From the NCBI GenBank assembly GCA_937926205.1, contig CALEYL010000011.1, positions 336,465 to 400,464 on the forward strand: a stretch of DNA of 64,000 nt, in the 5' to 3' direction. Below the pieces are notes generated by a model. That model did no database searches and had not been told where the DNA came from. It worked only from the letters and a program-made list of their open reading frames with translations. This document shows, in pieces, positions 1 to 8,820 of this stretch (within the stretch, counting starts at the first letter, position 1; each line of letters opens with the position of its first letter). Position numbers and translations under genes: made by a program. Source of the stretch: an uncultured Saprospiraceae bacterium. Its GTDB lineage: Bacteria > Bacteroidota > Bacteroidia > Chitinophagales > Saprospiraceae.

Positions 1-117
1 AATATGACGCCCTGCGTTCCAGTATGCTTCAACGATTATGAAATTGATGGCGCTCCCCGCTTTAGTGTGGGCCTCAGAGATGATTTGGGTAATTTGGTGC
101 AGGAAAGTAGGGGACAT
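1..117 (-). CDS. YhcG/DUF1016-like nuclease, N-terminal fragment cut by window edge
   Basis: The minus strand opens with ATG at 117 and stays open for 39 codons to the window edge. The peptide begins MSPTFLHQITQIISEAH and ends AYWNAGRHI. This matches the pattern of the DUF1016 N-terminal domain: a helix with alternating I/A residues, then VN-like and YW.xGR.I motifs, as in YhcG. In full-length family members this helical domain precedes a PD-(D/E)XK nuclease domain, which here would lie outside the window. The ATG is one base past the stop of the membrane-protein gene at 119-877, so it looks like the next gene of the type III cas operon. The family call rests on a short segment. An unrelated gene with a similar helix cannot be excluded. 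Confidence 0.55.
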   Translation of the reverse strand, partial: MSPTFLHQITQIISEAHTKAGSAINFIIVEAYWNAGRHI

Positions 118-118
118 T

Positions 119-877
119 TTATTTCAATACTTTTTGATAACGAAAAGCATTCATTAAATTTCCGAGTAGTTGGGATCGAAAAGTAGCGGAAGTGAACCGT
201 TCGTTTTTAGTAATACTCACATCCGAAACATGTTTTCCAAAATTAAAAATAATTTTGCCTGCTTTACATTTATCCATGAATTTTTTAATTTCACCTTCAT
301 CAAAAGTAAAATCCTGATCTTCATTTTCATTATTAATAAAGAACATATCGTATTTATTATCAGGGCTATCAGGCAAAGTAGCAGAGGGTGGCTCAATTTT
401 GTGATTTTTAAAATTTGATTTATTGAAAAATCTTTGAACGAATTCGGTTGAACCGCCTTCTTTAGTAAGAACGAGAATCTTTTTTTCGTTAAGAAATAAA
501 GTTTCTTCATTCATGTATGATCTAGCCACATCCTTTTTTGCCTCTTCAACAGCAAAATTAAGCGCAACTTTATAAACAGCCCAAAACAAAAGTAGCAACG
601 CTGTAATAGATAGTGGAGTAAATTTCATCAAGATACTTTGCTTTTGCTCAAAGTTATTTTCCAAACTATCAATGCGTTTGTTCAGCTCCTGATATGCAGC
701 ATTCGGCACTAATAAAGTGTCACCTTTATAAAATTCAATTTCTTTTAGTTGCTGACTTAAACCATTAATGCGTTGATTAATAGGTTCAATTTCCGCATAA
801 TAAAGAAAAAACAGAGTGGCAATAATCAGCAATGCCAATATTGATTCAAATCGGAGTAATGAAAACAATTTTTCCAT
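119..877 (-). CDS. Two-TM membrane protein with cytosolic alpha/beta domain, candidate type III effector
   Basis: The 252-residue product has TM segments at about 8-28 and 86-108. A 55-residue coiled-coil-prone loop lies between them, and a soluble C-terminal domain spans about 130-252. The C-terminal part alternates strands and helices (KKILVLTKEGG, then a helix, YDMFFINNEN, a helix, GKIIFNFGKHV), as in a small Rossmann-like sensor domain. No catalytic motif is obvious. The gene starts 20 bp after the TIGR03986-like gene on the same strand, so it belongs to the cas operon. Known type III systems can use membrane effectors triggered by cyclic oligoadenylate (Cam1, Csx23). A similar role here is inference from position and architecture. 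A structural or regulatory role is the main alternative. Confidence 0.6.
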   Translation of the reverse strand: MEKLFSLLRFESILALLIIATLFFLYYAEIEPINQRINGLSQQLKEIEFYKGDTLLVPNAAYQELNKRIDSLENNFEQKQSILMKFTPLSITALLLLFWAVYKVALNFAVEEAKKDVARSYMNEETLFLNEKKILVLTKEGGSTEFVQRFFNKSNFKNHKIEPPSATLPDSPDNKYDMFFINNENEDQDFTFDEGEIKKFMDKCKAGKIIFNFGKHVSDVSITKNERFTSATFRSQLLGNLMNAFRYQKVLK

Positions 878-897
878 ATAAAATACTTTTTACTGCA

Positions 898-3240
898 TTA
901 GAAATCTATATCTCTTGCTGCTTCACCAATCCACTCAGCTACTTTTTTCAACCTTGCATTCTTTTCGTAAGGCTTGATCCAGCTTTCTTTTTCGGATTTA
1001 GAGCTTTGGTTGAAAATTTGCTGAATTTTATCAATTAATTCCTTATGAAGATGTTCGGGTAATAAGGCGCTATCTCGCTGTTTTAATATCTTTTCATAAG
1101 CTATTCCATTATTTAACTTCTGAACATAAAGTTTGATTACTTTGGATAATTCATCAAAAGCATTTCTCCGATCAAGAGGAATTTTATCCCAATTGGGGGT
1201 AGTTGATTTTGCAATCTCAGCAGAATTACTTTTCTCTGACTCTCTAACTTGCTTTTCTATTTCAGCTTTTCGCTTTCTAAGCGCTTGTATCAAGTCTTCT
1301 TTCTTTTGAGCCAGAGCTTTTTGAAAGTATTGCTCTTGTGTTTTCAAAAAGGCTCGTTTATCAACGAGTTTAGCTTGAATATTTTTAAACCGCGTTTTCT
1401 CATCCTGAATTTTTTCTATATCACCGGGATGAAGAAACGAATTGGCTATTTTTCTTTGAACACCTCCAAGTTTGGAGTATACATCAAGCGCCTCTTTTGC
1501 TTTTTTTGCTTCTGTAAATTCATTGTTATTCCTCAATTCCAATTGCATATAGGCCAAGCTGGAGTCAGATTGCTGATCAGAAGCCATTGTAAGTAACTCC
1601 GTAATTTGGGCACAAACGAGCCAATTATCAACTTCGGACTCCATGTACGCCTCAAAGGCGCGGAGATACTCGCGTTCGTTTTTAAGTTCTTCAACATGCA
1701 ACGATACTTTTCCATAGCCTAACGGCTTTGCCATACCCAGGCTGTGAAAGGTATTTGGCGTGTTGTGAAAAGTCAAAGCGCTGATCAAGGCACCAAGTTC
1801 AACCTTTCTAAGGTTGTGATAGCGAACCTTAAATTCAAATTCAGCTCCACTTTTTAGAGGTGTAAATTTAACCAAGACATCTTCTGATGCACTTGAAGGT
1901 ATAGGGTTGTGTTTTACGCCATTCCGGTGAACAGGATAGCGTTTCCAGCCAGCAATTTGTGCAGAAGGATCCATGAAAGTGTTATACCGCTCTACTTTCC
2001 CATTTCTTATATTTGTTTGCCGAATGTAATTGGGGTAATAAGAAGCTTTGGGGCTGGATAAAACTTCAGACGCTTCTGTATCTGGGAATGTAGTATCGGA
2101 AATAGCAAAAGCATGTCCAAAGTGAACCCTGCCTTTGAGACTTTCTTCATATTTATCTCCTTTTATGAACCCAAACAGGGCTTCAGAAAAGTCAACAGTC
2201 CCGGTTTTATGCTCAGCAGGGATTGCCTCTGTCACAGAATTAGCATAAGGTAGCTTAAAAAGATAAGACAAACCAATTGTACTAACTTCAATTCCATCTT
2301 TATGAAAAAAAACAGGTATTCTATTACCTTTTTTTAATTCAGCCATCCAATACTTCCAGTCATCAGATTGACGCTTTGGATCATGGTTGAAATAGGCAAA
2401 AAAGAAATCTTCTACAACGGTTTGCGATACATTCTTCTCTTTCTTAGAATCTAAGAAAATAAATTCATAATACTTTCCGTCATATCCTGTACCATCTTTT
2501 CTGGGTTTCCGTTTGTCAGGCTGGCCAGTAAAAACCAGTTTGCCTTTTTTGCCAATATTTTCTTCTAATGAAACTTCATATATTTCTCTACCTGGATTAT
2601 CTTTTTTTATATGCGAAAAATGTTGCTCTTTTTTATTTGGTTCAAACATTTCGTACTTAAATTTACTTGATTTATGCACATCGTTTTTTGAATCAAAATC
2701 ACCTTGCTCACCAAAAAAGGTGCTAAAACCAGTCCCAAAATATGAATCTATACTTTCATGAGAAATACGACCGGGGATGTCACAGTCTATGATTTTATAG
2801 TCTCCATTTCCATCTTTAAAAAGCCAGCCTGCAAAAGTATTTCCAGTATTGAAATGATCTCTGTAAATTTCTTTTGCTGCTGGTGATAAATCTCTAATGG
2901 CATACCTATGATCATCTACCTTATTTCCCATTTTAGAAAAAGTCATCACTTCCAATACGTTACGCACCATGCCTTTCAATGATGAACCGGGAATGAAGTA
3001 TTGACCATTAGCCTGAGAAAAATCAGACTCATGTTGTTTTTCCTGATCTTCTTTAGGCTTTTTTGGCGCTCCATTACGTACAAAAATTGAGCTATGTGCT
3101 TTTAATTTAATCGTTAAGGTTCCCGAATGAGCATCTTCAAAAGGAATATCGTGGCTAATCAAGTCTGCCCAATATGGAAAAACTACTGTATTGTTAACCG
3201 GAACAAAGTTATATGGCGATTTGATGTACTTAGTATTCAT
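898..3240 (-). CDS. Large RAMP protein of type III CRISPR complex (TIGR03986-like) with helical C-terminus
   Basis: The 780-residue protein starts with a segment typical of TIGR03986 proteins: YNFVPVNNTVVFPYWADLIS, then DIPFEDAHSGTLTIKL and SSIFVRNG. A RAMP signature follows (YFIPGSSLKGMVRN, about 81-94), and later a glycine-rich loop (SLGMAKPLGYGKVSL, about 495-510). The last 260 residues are almost entirely helical, with a highly charged stretch (KKEDLIQALRKRKAEIEKQ) likely to form a coiled coil. It is expected to be a Cas7-type backbone subunit of the Cas10 complex. The helical tail could replace the small subunit (Cas11), for which no separate gene is seen; that is inference. Its ATG overlaps the TGA of the preceding gene (ATGA), indicating translational coupling. 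Confidence 0.85.
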   Translation of the reverse strand: MNTKYIKSPYNFVPVNNTVVFPYWADLISHDIPFEDAHSGTLTIKLKAHSSIFVRNGAPKKPKEDQEKQHESDFSQANGQYFIPGSSLKGMVRNVLEVMTFSKMGNKVDDHRYAIRDLSPAAKEIYRDHFNTGNTFAGWLFKDGNGDYKIIDCDIPGRISHESIDSYFGTGFSTFFGEQGDFDSKNDVHKSSKFKYEMFEPNKKEQHFSHIKKDNPGREIYEVSLEENIGKKGKLVFTGQPDKRKPRKDGTGYDGKYYEFIFLDSKKEKNVSQTVVEDFFFAYFNHDPKRQSDDWKYWMAELKKGNRIPVFFHKDGIEVSTIGLSYLFKLPYANSVTEAIPAEHKTGTVDFSEALFGFIKGDKYEESLKGRVHFGHAFAISDTTFPDTEASEVLSSPKASYYPNYIRQTNIRNGKVERYNTFMDPSAQIAGWKRYPVHRNGVKHNPIPSSASEDVLVKFTPLKSGAEFEFKVRYHNLRKVELGALISALTFHNTPNTFHSLGMAKPLGYGKVSLHVEELKNEREYLRAFEAYMESEVDNWLVCAQITELLTMASDQQSDSSLAYMQLELRNNNEFTEAKKAKEALDVYSKLGGVQRKIANSFLHPGDIEKIQDEKTRFKNIQAKLVDKRAFLKTQEQYFQKALAQKKEDLIQALRKRKAEIEKQVRESEKSNSAEIAKSTTPNWDKIPLDRRNAFDELSKVIKLYVQKLNNGIAYEKILKQRDSALLPEHLHKELIDKIQQIFNQSSKSEKESWIKPYEKNARLKKVAEWIGEAARDIDF

Positions 3241-3662
3241 GATTGTAATGTTTTATCCTTGAATCCTGCGAATGCAGCCCAAGTCGGTTGAAGTGTTTTC
3301 ATTGCTTCCAGAAGATTGTCTTGATCTTCAATTTCTTCCCATGCTTCGATCATCAAAAAATCGAATTTCTTTCCTTCTTTTTCCAGATCATGACCGATAT
3401 ATCGTAGTGCTTTGTCCGTAATTCCCTTTAGGTTGAATTTTATTATCTGGTAATCTCCGTCAATATTTCTTATTTGAATACTTACTTGTTCTTTTGGCGC
3501 ATAAAAATTAGCCTCTATGACAAATGGCATGCCTGAAAACATAGACTTTTTAATCTTTTCAGCAATGATCAATTGAGGTTTTTCTGCATCAGAAAACCAA
3601 AAATACCCGTCAAAAATAAAATCGGGAATATCGGTAATTTTAATTAACTCGTAATTAAGCAT
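3237..3662 (-). CDS. Type III CRISPR-associated protein, TIGR04423-like
   Basis: A 141-residue protein when started at the ATG at 3662. That ATG overlaps the end of the preceding RAMP gene and gives MLNYELIKITDIPDFIFDGY. An upstream in-frame start at 3719 would overlap the RAMP gene by 65 bp and is less likely. The aromatic segment FDGYFWFSDAEKPQL near the N-terminus and the overall size fit the TIGR04423 family found in Bacteroidota type III operons; the family's function is not established. The middle is beta-rich (VSIQIRNIDGDYQIIKFNLKG). There are no TM segments or nuclease motifs. Its place between two RAMP genes suggests a complex component or assembly factor. The family call is from memory of the motif. 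Confidence 0.65.
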   Translation of the reverse strand: MLNYELIKITDIPDFIFDGYFWFSDAEKPQLIIAEKIKKSMFSGMPFVIEANFYAPKEQVSIQIRNIDGDYQIIKFNLKGITDKALRYIGHDLEKEGKKFDFLMIEAWEEIEDQDNLLEAMKTLQPTWAAFAGFKDKTLQS

Positions 3663-5232
3663 GATCATTTGCATTTTTAGGTTTCCAATTACCGGTGAAT
3701 ACTCCGTGGCCTTTAGCACTGCTACCGCCTAATTGAAGATTTCCTTTAGTTAAGTCTTCTATTGCTTCTTCAAAAGCCAGCTTAACTATTTTATCAGAAA
3801 AAGCAGTAGGTTCAACAAAAATATCCATCGTAAAAACATTCGTAGAGGCAACCACTTCTTGCGTAAATAAAGCGCCATCCCGGGCACCTCCTGTAAAGCG
3901 GTCAATGGAAACATGGTTGAAATATTTAACGCTTTCCTCCTTTATTTCTAAAAATAAATCTGAAAAAATCACACTTCCATTTGCACCGTCATCCCCTGTT
4001 TTCGCATATCCAAACAGCGTTTTTACGGCATCATTATTTTCGCCAACTGAAAGATTTTTAAATAATTTATCATCGCTATTTTGCTCTAAAAAATCTTTAT
4101 AAATTTGCCAACTATCTGATTGATTAGCTCCTAACGCCTCAATCTTTGCCTCCAGTTTTTTCCATTCAATAGAGTCAGCAGCATAATTCAACTGATCAAT
4201 TCTTGAAGGCAACTGATCATCTGTCATTTTTTGCAATGCTCCTTCTATATCAAATTCAAGTGGAACATTCTTTTCTATTTCTGCTTCAATAGAGGTTTTA
4301 TTAAGGTCGTTATAATAATAAGCTACTCTGTGAGAAATGGCCCCTTTGATTGATGTTGCTGGAATGAGGTAATACGATTTCAATTCAGGTTCTTTTCCAT
4401 CTTCCCACACAAAACATTTTTCCTTTTTGGGCGTCAAGTCGGCTTTTTCATCCCAAAGACCGGAACCAAATAGGAAGAAGCTTTCAGGCTTTAGCCGAAT
4501 TTCATAATGGAGCCAATTAATAGCTTGTTTGTCTTCATTATGGTAAGTATTCCAATCAGTTATATCCGAATTAAGTGAACTACTTTTGCCCAAATAAGCC
4601 AGCAAATCCTCCTTTCGTTCGAGATTGAAGCGCCTGGTATGGCATGACAAGACCTTCAACTGCCCAAAGCCTTTACGTGTACCTGCGCCAATCCTAAAGG
4701 AGGGGTGATTGAGTATTGAAAGAATCTTGTCCCAGATTTTTTCATCTTCTTCAGTTCCTTCTATTTCTATTTCAAATGCAAACCTTGCACCTTTATAAAC
4801 CAATTCTTCTTCAAATTTTCCCGTTTTTTCGGCTACGCCTCGGTGACTGATGCGAACATGATCCCTTTGTGGCAAATTTTTGCGTCGGAAGCTCGAATAA
4901 TAAATGTGAGAATAGTCCACCTGTTGAAGCCCTTCTATGACTGATTGGTTATCATACGCAACCAATAGGCCAGAACTAAATACAATGCGGCTTCCTTGCC
5001 CTTCTTTTTCTCTTGGGGTCTGAAAACCAAACAAATAATTTACGGTTTGCCCCTCTTTCTCTAGTTCATGTCGAACAATACCAGCCAAGGCTGTCCCTGG
5101 TATATAAGGCAGGCCATTGGCGTCTCTTGCAATAAGGCGCTCGTTGAGGAGCCCACTTCGGCCAGTGCCTATCCCCAGTGGGGTTTGCGTCTCCACTTTG
5201 AAGCGAGCGATGTATTTGATTTTGTTTTCCAT
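3655..5232 (-). CDS. Fused tandem Cas7-type RAMP protein (Csm3/Csm5-like)
   Basis: Two RAMP halves are visible in this 525-residue product. The first (about 1-205) has TPLGIGTGRSG, LPYIPGTALAGIVRHELE and the glycine loop RIGAGTRKGFGQLKV. The second (about 230-525) has FFLFGSGLWDEKAD, YYLIPATSIKGAISHRVAYY and LQLGGSSAKGHGVFTG. Each half repeats the Cas7 plan of an N-terminal strand, an IPG/IPA helix and a C-terminal glycine-rich loop, so this looks like two backbone subunits in one chain. The second half has an Asp pair in the loop where Csm3 proteins carry the RNA-cutting Asp; the first half lacks it. The ATG at 5232 lies one base after the TAA of the Csx10-like gene. A start at 5274 would overlap that gene and is rejected. 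Confidence 0.85.
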   Translation of the reverse strand: MENKIKYIARFKVETQTPLGIGTGRSGLLNERLIARDANGLPYIPGTALAGIVRHELEKEGQTVNYLFGFQTPREKEGQGSRIVFSSGLLVAYDNQSVIEGLQQVDYSHIYYSSFRRKNLPQRDHVRISHRGVAEKTGKFEEELVYKGARFAFEIEIEGTEEDEKIWDKILSILNHPSFRIGAGTRKGFGQLKVLSCHTRRFNLERKEDLLAYLGKSSSLNSDITDWNTYHNEDKQAINWLHYEIRLKPESFFLFGSGLWDEKADLTPKKEKCFVWEDGKEPELKSYYLIPATSIKGAISHRVAYYYNDLNKTSIEAEIEKNVPLEFDIEGALQKMTDDQLPSRIDQLNYAADSIEWKKLEAKIEALGANQSDSWQIYKDFLEQNSDDKLFKNLSVGENNDAVKTLFGYAKTGDDGANGSVIFSDLFLEIKEESVKYFNHVSIDRFTGGARDGALFTQEVVASTNVFTMDIFVEPTAFSDKIVKLAFEEAIEDLTKGNLQLGGSSAKGHGVFTGNWKPKNANDHA

Positions 5233-5233
5233 G

Positions 5234-6703
5234 TTATTCTTTGTTTTGAGCAGCCTTAGCCATTTCTGCTGCAATTTTCATCGTCAAATCAAGCTTGGAT
5301 TCATTTGACAAACCTAAATTTTCAAAAATGAACTTTTTGAACGAATTACGACACCCACGCCATTTAGGTTCAGACTGGCCGGTCATACAAATCCCAAATT
5401 GTTCATTAAAGAGCAATTCTTCAAGATCTTTTACTTGTTGTGCATGTTTAGCAACATTACGGATTTGTCCCCATTGGCTTGAAGTAATGTCTTTAAACTT
5501 GTCACGATTATTTTCTACAAATTCATTGACCTTTTTATCAACTTTTGCATCCTTGGCTGCCTCCAAAAGTTTTTGAGATAGAAAGGCGATTATCATATCA
5601 TCGGATTCTCTTTTTTCAACTGCAAAAAAATCAAGAGGAGTTTTATCGGCAATAGGTGATTTTCTTAGTTGTAACGCAAGCTTTTCGGTCGAACTTAATA
5701 AAAAATCCGGATTGACCCAAACTTTCCCAAAACCTTCGCTGCGATGTGCGCCAATACCTTTTTCAAAAGCGACTGTATTAATTTCTTTCGAGAGGCCGAC
5801 AGTTATTACAGAGCCTTTTTCGATAATGAGGCGATCAGCATCGCGGTTATTGCGGTGTTTGTTCCACGTCATGTATCGCCGGGTTCGGATTTGCGATTTT
5901 TCCCAGAGAATTGTACTCCCTTCCGGCAATAAGAGGTGTTGAACCGGATCGGGTTGCGAGGTAGTTTTTCCAAAATCGGTATAGAAGCAGAGATTACTCA
6001 CGGCATAAATGTAAGTTTCACCAGCATCAATTTTTTCTGCCTGGGGAGATGTTACGGTATCTTGCAATAACTTAATTTCTACTAACCCATACTCTGCTGA
6101 CCCGGAACGCCCAATGTGCCTTTTACCGTACAGCGCTGTTACAATAAGATCAGTATATTCTTCTTTATCTACGGCTATTTCAAAACACCATTTTGTGCCT
6201 TTTTTTAGGGCAAAATAGCCATACATTTGCTTGTCTTTAGCGCGATATTCTTCACTATTATAAGCCGATTTTATTGAGAAGCGCTGTTTAACTTCCTGCA
6301 GCTCCCCATCTAATAAAAAATATCCTCTTCGCGCTTGTTCGAGTTTTTTTCCTGCATCAATTAAGGCAACTTTTTCATTTCGACTTAATCTATGAGCCAG
6401 ATAAACTTCACTCTTTTCACTCGCAAGTACTTGTCCTTTCAATAATTGCCAGCTTGAAGGAACTTTATAGGTGTCTACATTTGATGTGCCAACCGGATGC
6501 GCATCACCAAAACGCACACAACCGTTGTGGAAAAGATCAAGCGTTTGTTGTTGATTTTCCATATCGTATAAACTCTTGGCGACAATACCCAAAAATTTTG
6601 CGCCCGGAATATAGTCCAACGATTCGTGAAAGCCTTCTGTTGCCGCTTGTGAACTGAGTACCACATCACTGAGCAAGGTGCATGAAAACTGTAATTGCTT
6701 CAT
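5234..6703 (-). CDS. csx10: Csx10-like Cas5-group RAMP protein
   Basis: The 489-residue protein opens QFSCTLLSDVVLSSQAATEG and has SLDYIPGAKFLGIVA at about 28-42, the pattern seen in Csx10. In type III-D complexes Csx10 is the Cas5-like subunit that holds the crRNA 5' end. Further RAMP signs are the glycine-rich loop HIGRSGSAEYGLVEI near 200 and GIGAHRSEGFGKVWVN near 320. The C-terminal 150 residues are helical and Lys/Glu rich (NEFVENNRDKFKDITSSQWG onward), which is extra to the RAMP core. The gene sits 2 bp after the Csm3-like gene. This subunit is the main reason to class the operon as III-D rather than III-A or III-B. The remaining uncertainty is the exact subtype. Confidence 0.75.
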   Translation of the reverse strand: MKQLQFSCTLLSDVVLSSQAATEGFHESLDYIPGAKFLGIVAKSLYDMENQQQTLDLFHNGCVRFGDAHPVGTSNVDTYKVPSSWQLLKGQVLASEKSEVYLAHRLSRNEKVALIDAGKKLEQARRGYFLLDGELQEVKQRFSIKSAYNSEEYRAKDKQMYGYFALKKGTKWCFEIAVDKEEYTDLIVTALYGKRHIGRSGSAEYGLVEIKLLQDTVTSPQAEKIDAGETYIYAVSNLCFYTDFGKTTSQPDPVQHLLLPEGSTILWEKSQIRTRRYMTWNKHRNNRDADRLIIEKGSVITVGLSKEINTVAFEKGIGAHRSEGFGKVWVNPDFLLSSTEKLALQLRKSPIADKTPLDFFAVEKRESDDMIIAFLSQKLLEAAKDAKVDKKVNEFVENNRDKFKDITSSQWGQIRNVAKHAQQVKDLEELLFNEQFGICMTGQSEPKWRGCRNSFKKFIFENLGLSNESKLDLTMKIAAEMAKAAQNKE

Positions 6704-6705
6704 GG

Positions 6706-7284
6706 CTAATCAGGTTTAATTTGACTGAATGCACAACGTCCCAAACCACGCGTTCGATTGGTTCCCATTTTTTTAATCCACTGGAAACAGTAATTCAATT
6801 GTTTGACCATTTCCTGATCATCCGGAAAAGATTCAATAGTGGCATAAAGTGACAGAGGAATGGTTACTTCCAATTGCCGTAAGGTTTGATTCTTCGCAAT
6901 TCCTTTTTCATTGATTGCAGTTGATGCAATCGTAGTGAATAGCATTTTCCCTTTTTCCGGGTGGCTTTGCAAGTGATCTGTAAGGTATTTACTCAGCATT
7001 GCATTGCTAAAAAAGCATTGCCCCGCCCGGTATTCGCCATTTGTAGATTGGTCTTCTCCAATTCCAAAAACAGTAGCAATGAAATCTTTAGACACCAAAT
7101 CAGTGTTTAATTCATTCAGCATTTCAGCCGCTTCGCGCAATAATCCTTTCATTGTTCTGCCAGGGATAAAAGGCAACTCATGTTCATCTTTTATTACTGC
7201 GAGATTGGCATCTACGCCCCCTGATAACCCGGAGCCGGTATGCCAGTAGGTAGAGAACTCTATTTGATAAGTTATCGTACTCAT
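6706..7284 (-). CDS. Csm3-like Cas7 backbone subunit
   Basis: A single-domain RAMP protein of 192 residues. The N-terminus reads IEFSTYWHTGSGLSGGVDAN followed by LPFIPGRTMKGLLREAAE, and the C-terminus has MGTNRTRGLGRCAF, the usual glycine-rich RNA-contact loop. The Asp in GGVDAN is placed like the catalytic Asp of Csm3/Cmr4, which cuts target RNA at 6-nt steps, so target cleavage is plausible. It is shorter than most Csm3 proteins (about 210-250), missing part of the variable thumb region. The start ATG shares one base with the cas10 stop (TAATG), so the two are translationally coupled. Confidence 0.85.
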   Translation of the reverse strand: MSTITYQIEFSTYWHTGSGLSGGVDANLAVIKDEHELPFIPGRTMKGLLREAAEMLNELNTDLVSKDFIATVFGIGEDQSTNGEYRAGQCFFSNAMLSKYLTDHLQSHPEKGKMLFTTIASTAINEKGIAKNQTLRQLEVTIPLSLYATIESFPDDQEMVKQLNYCFQWIKKMGTNRTRGLGRCAFSQIKPD

Positions 7285-8801
7285 TATTTATCAATTTTTC
7301 CGATGCTTGCTAAAGCAATTACATCTTGTAAGTGAGTGGCTTGAAGTTCTTCATTTATGGCAGACTTAAGTCCAAGTGAATTTACATAGCGAGGGTTTAA
7401 TGCTATTATCCTGTTCATCAATTGATTTGCATTATCTGTACTTATTGCAAGTTCTGTTAGCCACTCCCGGATTGGCGCTTTTGGAGCCTCGTCTTCCTGA
7501 ATTATTTTTACCCAATTTAATAATTGATTAATTGTTGAGTGATTATTTTCTTTTTCAAGAAAGTACGGCATTTGGGTTAAAATAATCCCCTTTTTTGTTA
7601 GTTCATGCTCAATAATGGTTTCATAACCTTCTATGAAAGCAGATTGTACACGATGAAATGCAAGACAAGAAGGAACCTGAGCTTTTCCCAAGTTCTTTGC
7701 ATGTTTCTTGGCATATCCGCAAAGGCTTTCTGAAAGGTCAACACCATAATGAAATGGATACTTAGGTTTAATATAGGCAATTCCAGCACAAGCGCTTAGC
7801 CCTTCTTTCAGTTCGGAAAGGTTGTATTGTGTCACCAAATCAACAAAATTATTTCGGGTGTGGTGTTCAAACTGCCTCAAGAAGACATCCATAAATGGTA
7901 CAGCCAACTCCCCACGAATAATCATTGTCAAGTCATCACCCCCAAGCAGTACAAGGCGGAGCGGAAGCTTGGTTGTCGGGTTTTTAAGCTTTTCCCTATT
8001 ATAAACGGGTTCTACAATTTGACTAAAAGCTTCCTGCACTGCGGTTCGGGTGGCTTGATCAATTTTATCAGAAAATGATTTGATCATACTCTGTAGATCG
8101 CCTTTACCTGCTTTCTCCGTTGAACCTTTTTTTATGATGCTTTGAATGGTTTGTCCCAAGTTATTCCCGTCCGCATGGACCACTGCTACCCAGCCGCTTT
8201 CTCCGTCTCGAAGCATTTGCTCTGGTTCCAAAGCAAAAGCTTCACTGGAATATTTATCGCGTTTGTCTCCCAAGATTTTATCAAATAAAGTGCTTCGTCC
8301 ATTTTTCTGTGCGCTATTTTTTGCTAATTGCTTTCTATCCAAATAACTTTCTTCCTTATCCTCAAAAACTGCCGGGCCACCAGTTCTTCTCGATCGTTCC
8401 GAAATCATCAGCCCCGTCCCATGCTGCAAAGGGACTTTATTTTTTTGAGTATCCAGGCGTTCTTCCAGACAAGTCAAGTCGTCACCTGTGATGATCCCAT
8501 CTTTAATTTTTACAACCGCTTGGGTTAAATGCAGCCCGGGTACTTCTTCCCAAATAGACTTATGAAAATCAAGGACTACACGCTGACAGGAGTCATAATC
8601 TTCAAATAAATAGGTGATTTTCCCGGCGGCTCCAACCAAGAGTTGTTCTTTACTAAAAGAATCGCCAACTTTTTCTTTGAATTTGGTCGTACATATTTGT
8701 TCTACTAACTCACTGGCGCCAATAATTTCTTTCAGTTTTCCTGTCTCAAAGACAAAAGACTGAATACGTTGAACGTTGGAGCCGTATAAAAACTTTTCCA
8801 T
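7284..8801 (-). CDS. cas10: Cas10 (Csm1/Cmr2-type) without HD domain, GGDD intact
   Basis: The 505-residue large subunit of the type III complex begins FLYGSNVQRIQSFVFETGKL and KEIIGASELVEQICT, a typical start for HD-less Cas10/Cmr2 proteins. The first palm-like segment has VVHADGNNLGQ near residue 208. The cyclase motif GGDD is complete at 287-290, within LVLLGGDDLTMIIRG. No HD-nuclease motif precedes the palm and the protein is shorter than canonical Cas10 (700-1000), so single-stranded DNA cutting is not expected. The expected activity is cyclic oligoadenylate synthesis on target RNA binding, which needs a downstream effector. Candidates in the operon are the membrane protein at 119-877 and possibly the YhcG-like protein. 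Confidence 0.93.
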   Translation of the reverse strand: MEKFLYGSNVQRIQSFVFETGKLKEIIGASELVEQICTTKFKEKVGDSFSKEQLLVGAAGKITYLFEDYDSCQRVVLDFHKSIWEEVPGLHLTQAVVKIKDGIITGDDLTCLEERLDTQKNKVPLQHGTGLMISERSRRTGGPAVFEDKEESYLDRKQLAKNSAQKNGRSTLFDKILGDKRDKYSSEAFALEPEQMLRDGESGWVAVVHADGNNLGQTIQSIIKKGSTEKAGKGDLQSMIKSFSDKIDQATRTAVQEAFSQIVEPVYNREKLKNPTTKLPLRLVLLGGDDLTMIIRGELAVPFMDVFLRQFEHHTRNNFVDLVTQYNLSELKEGLSACAGIAYIKPKYPFHYGVDLSESLCGYAKKHAKNLGKAQVPSCLAFHRVQSAFIEGYETIIEHELTKKGIILTQMPYFLEKENNHSTINQLLNWVKIIQEDEAPKAPIREWLTELAISTDNANQLMNRIIALNPRYVNSLGLKSAINEELQATHLQDVIALASIGKIDK

Positions 8802-8820
8802 ACGGATGATATTGATTTAT

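Noticed and set aside
4..186. 60-codon plus-strand frame at the left edge
   Set aside because: It overlaps the membrane-protein gene, and the minus strand gives a better DUF1016-like start here.
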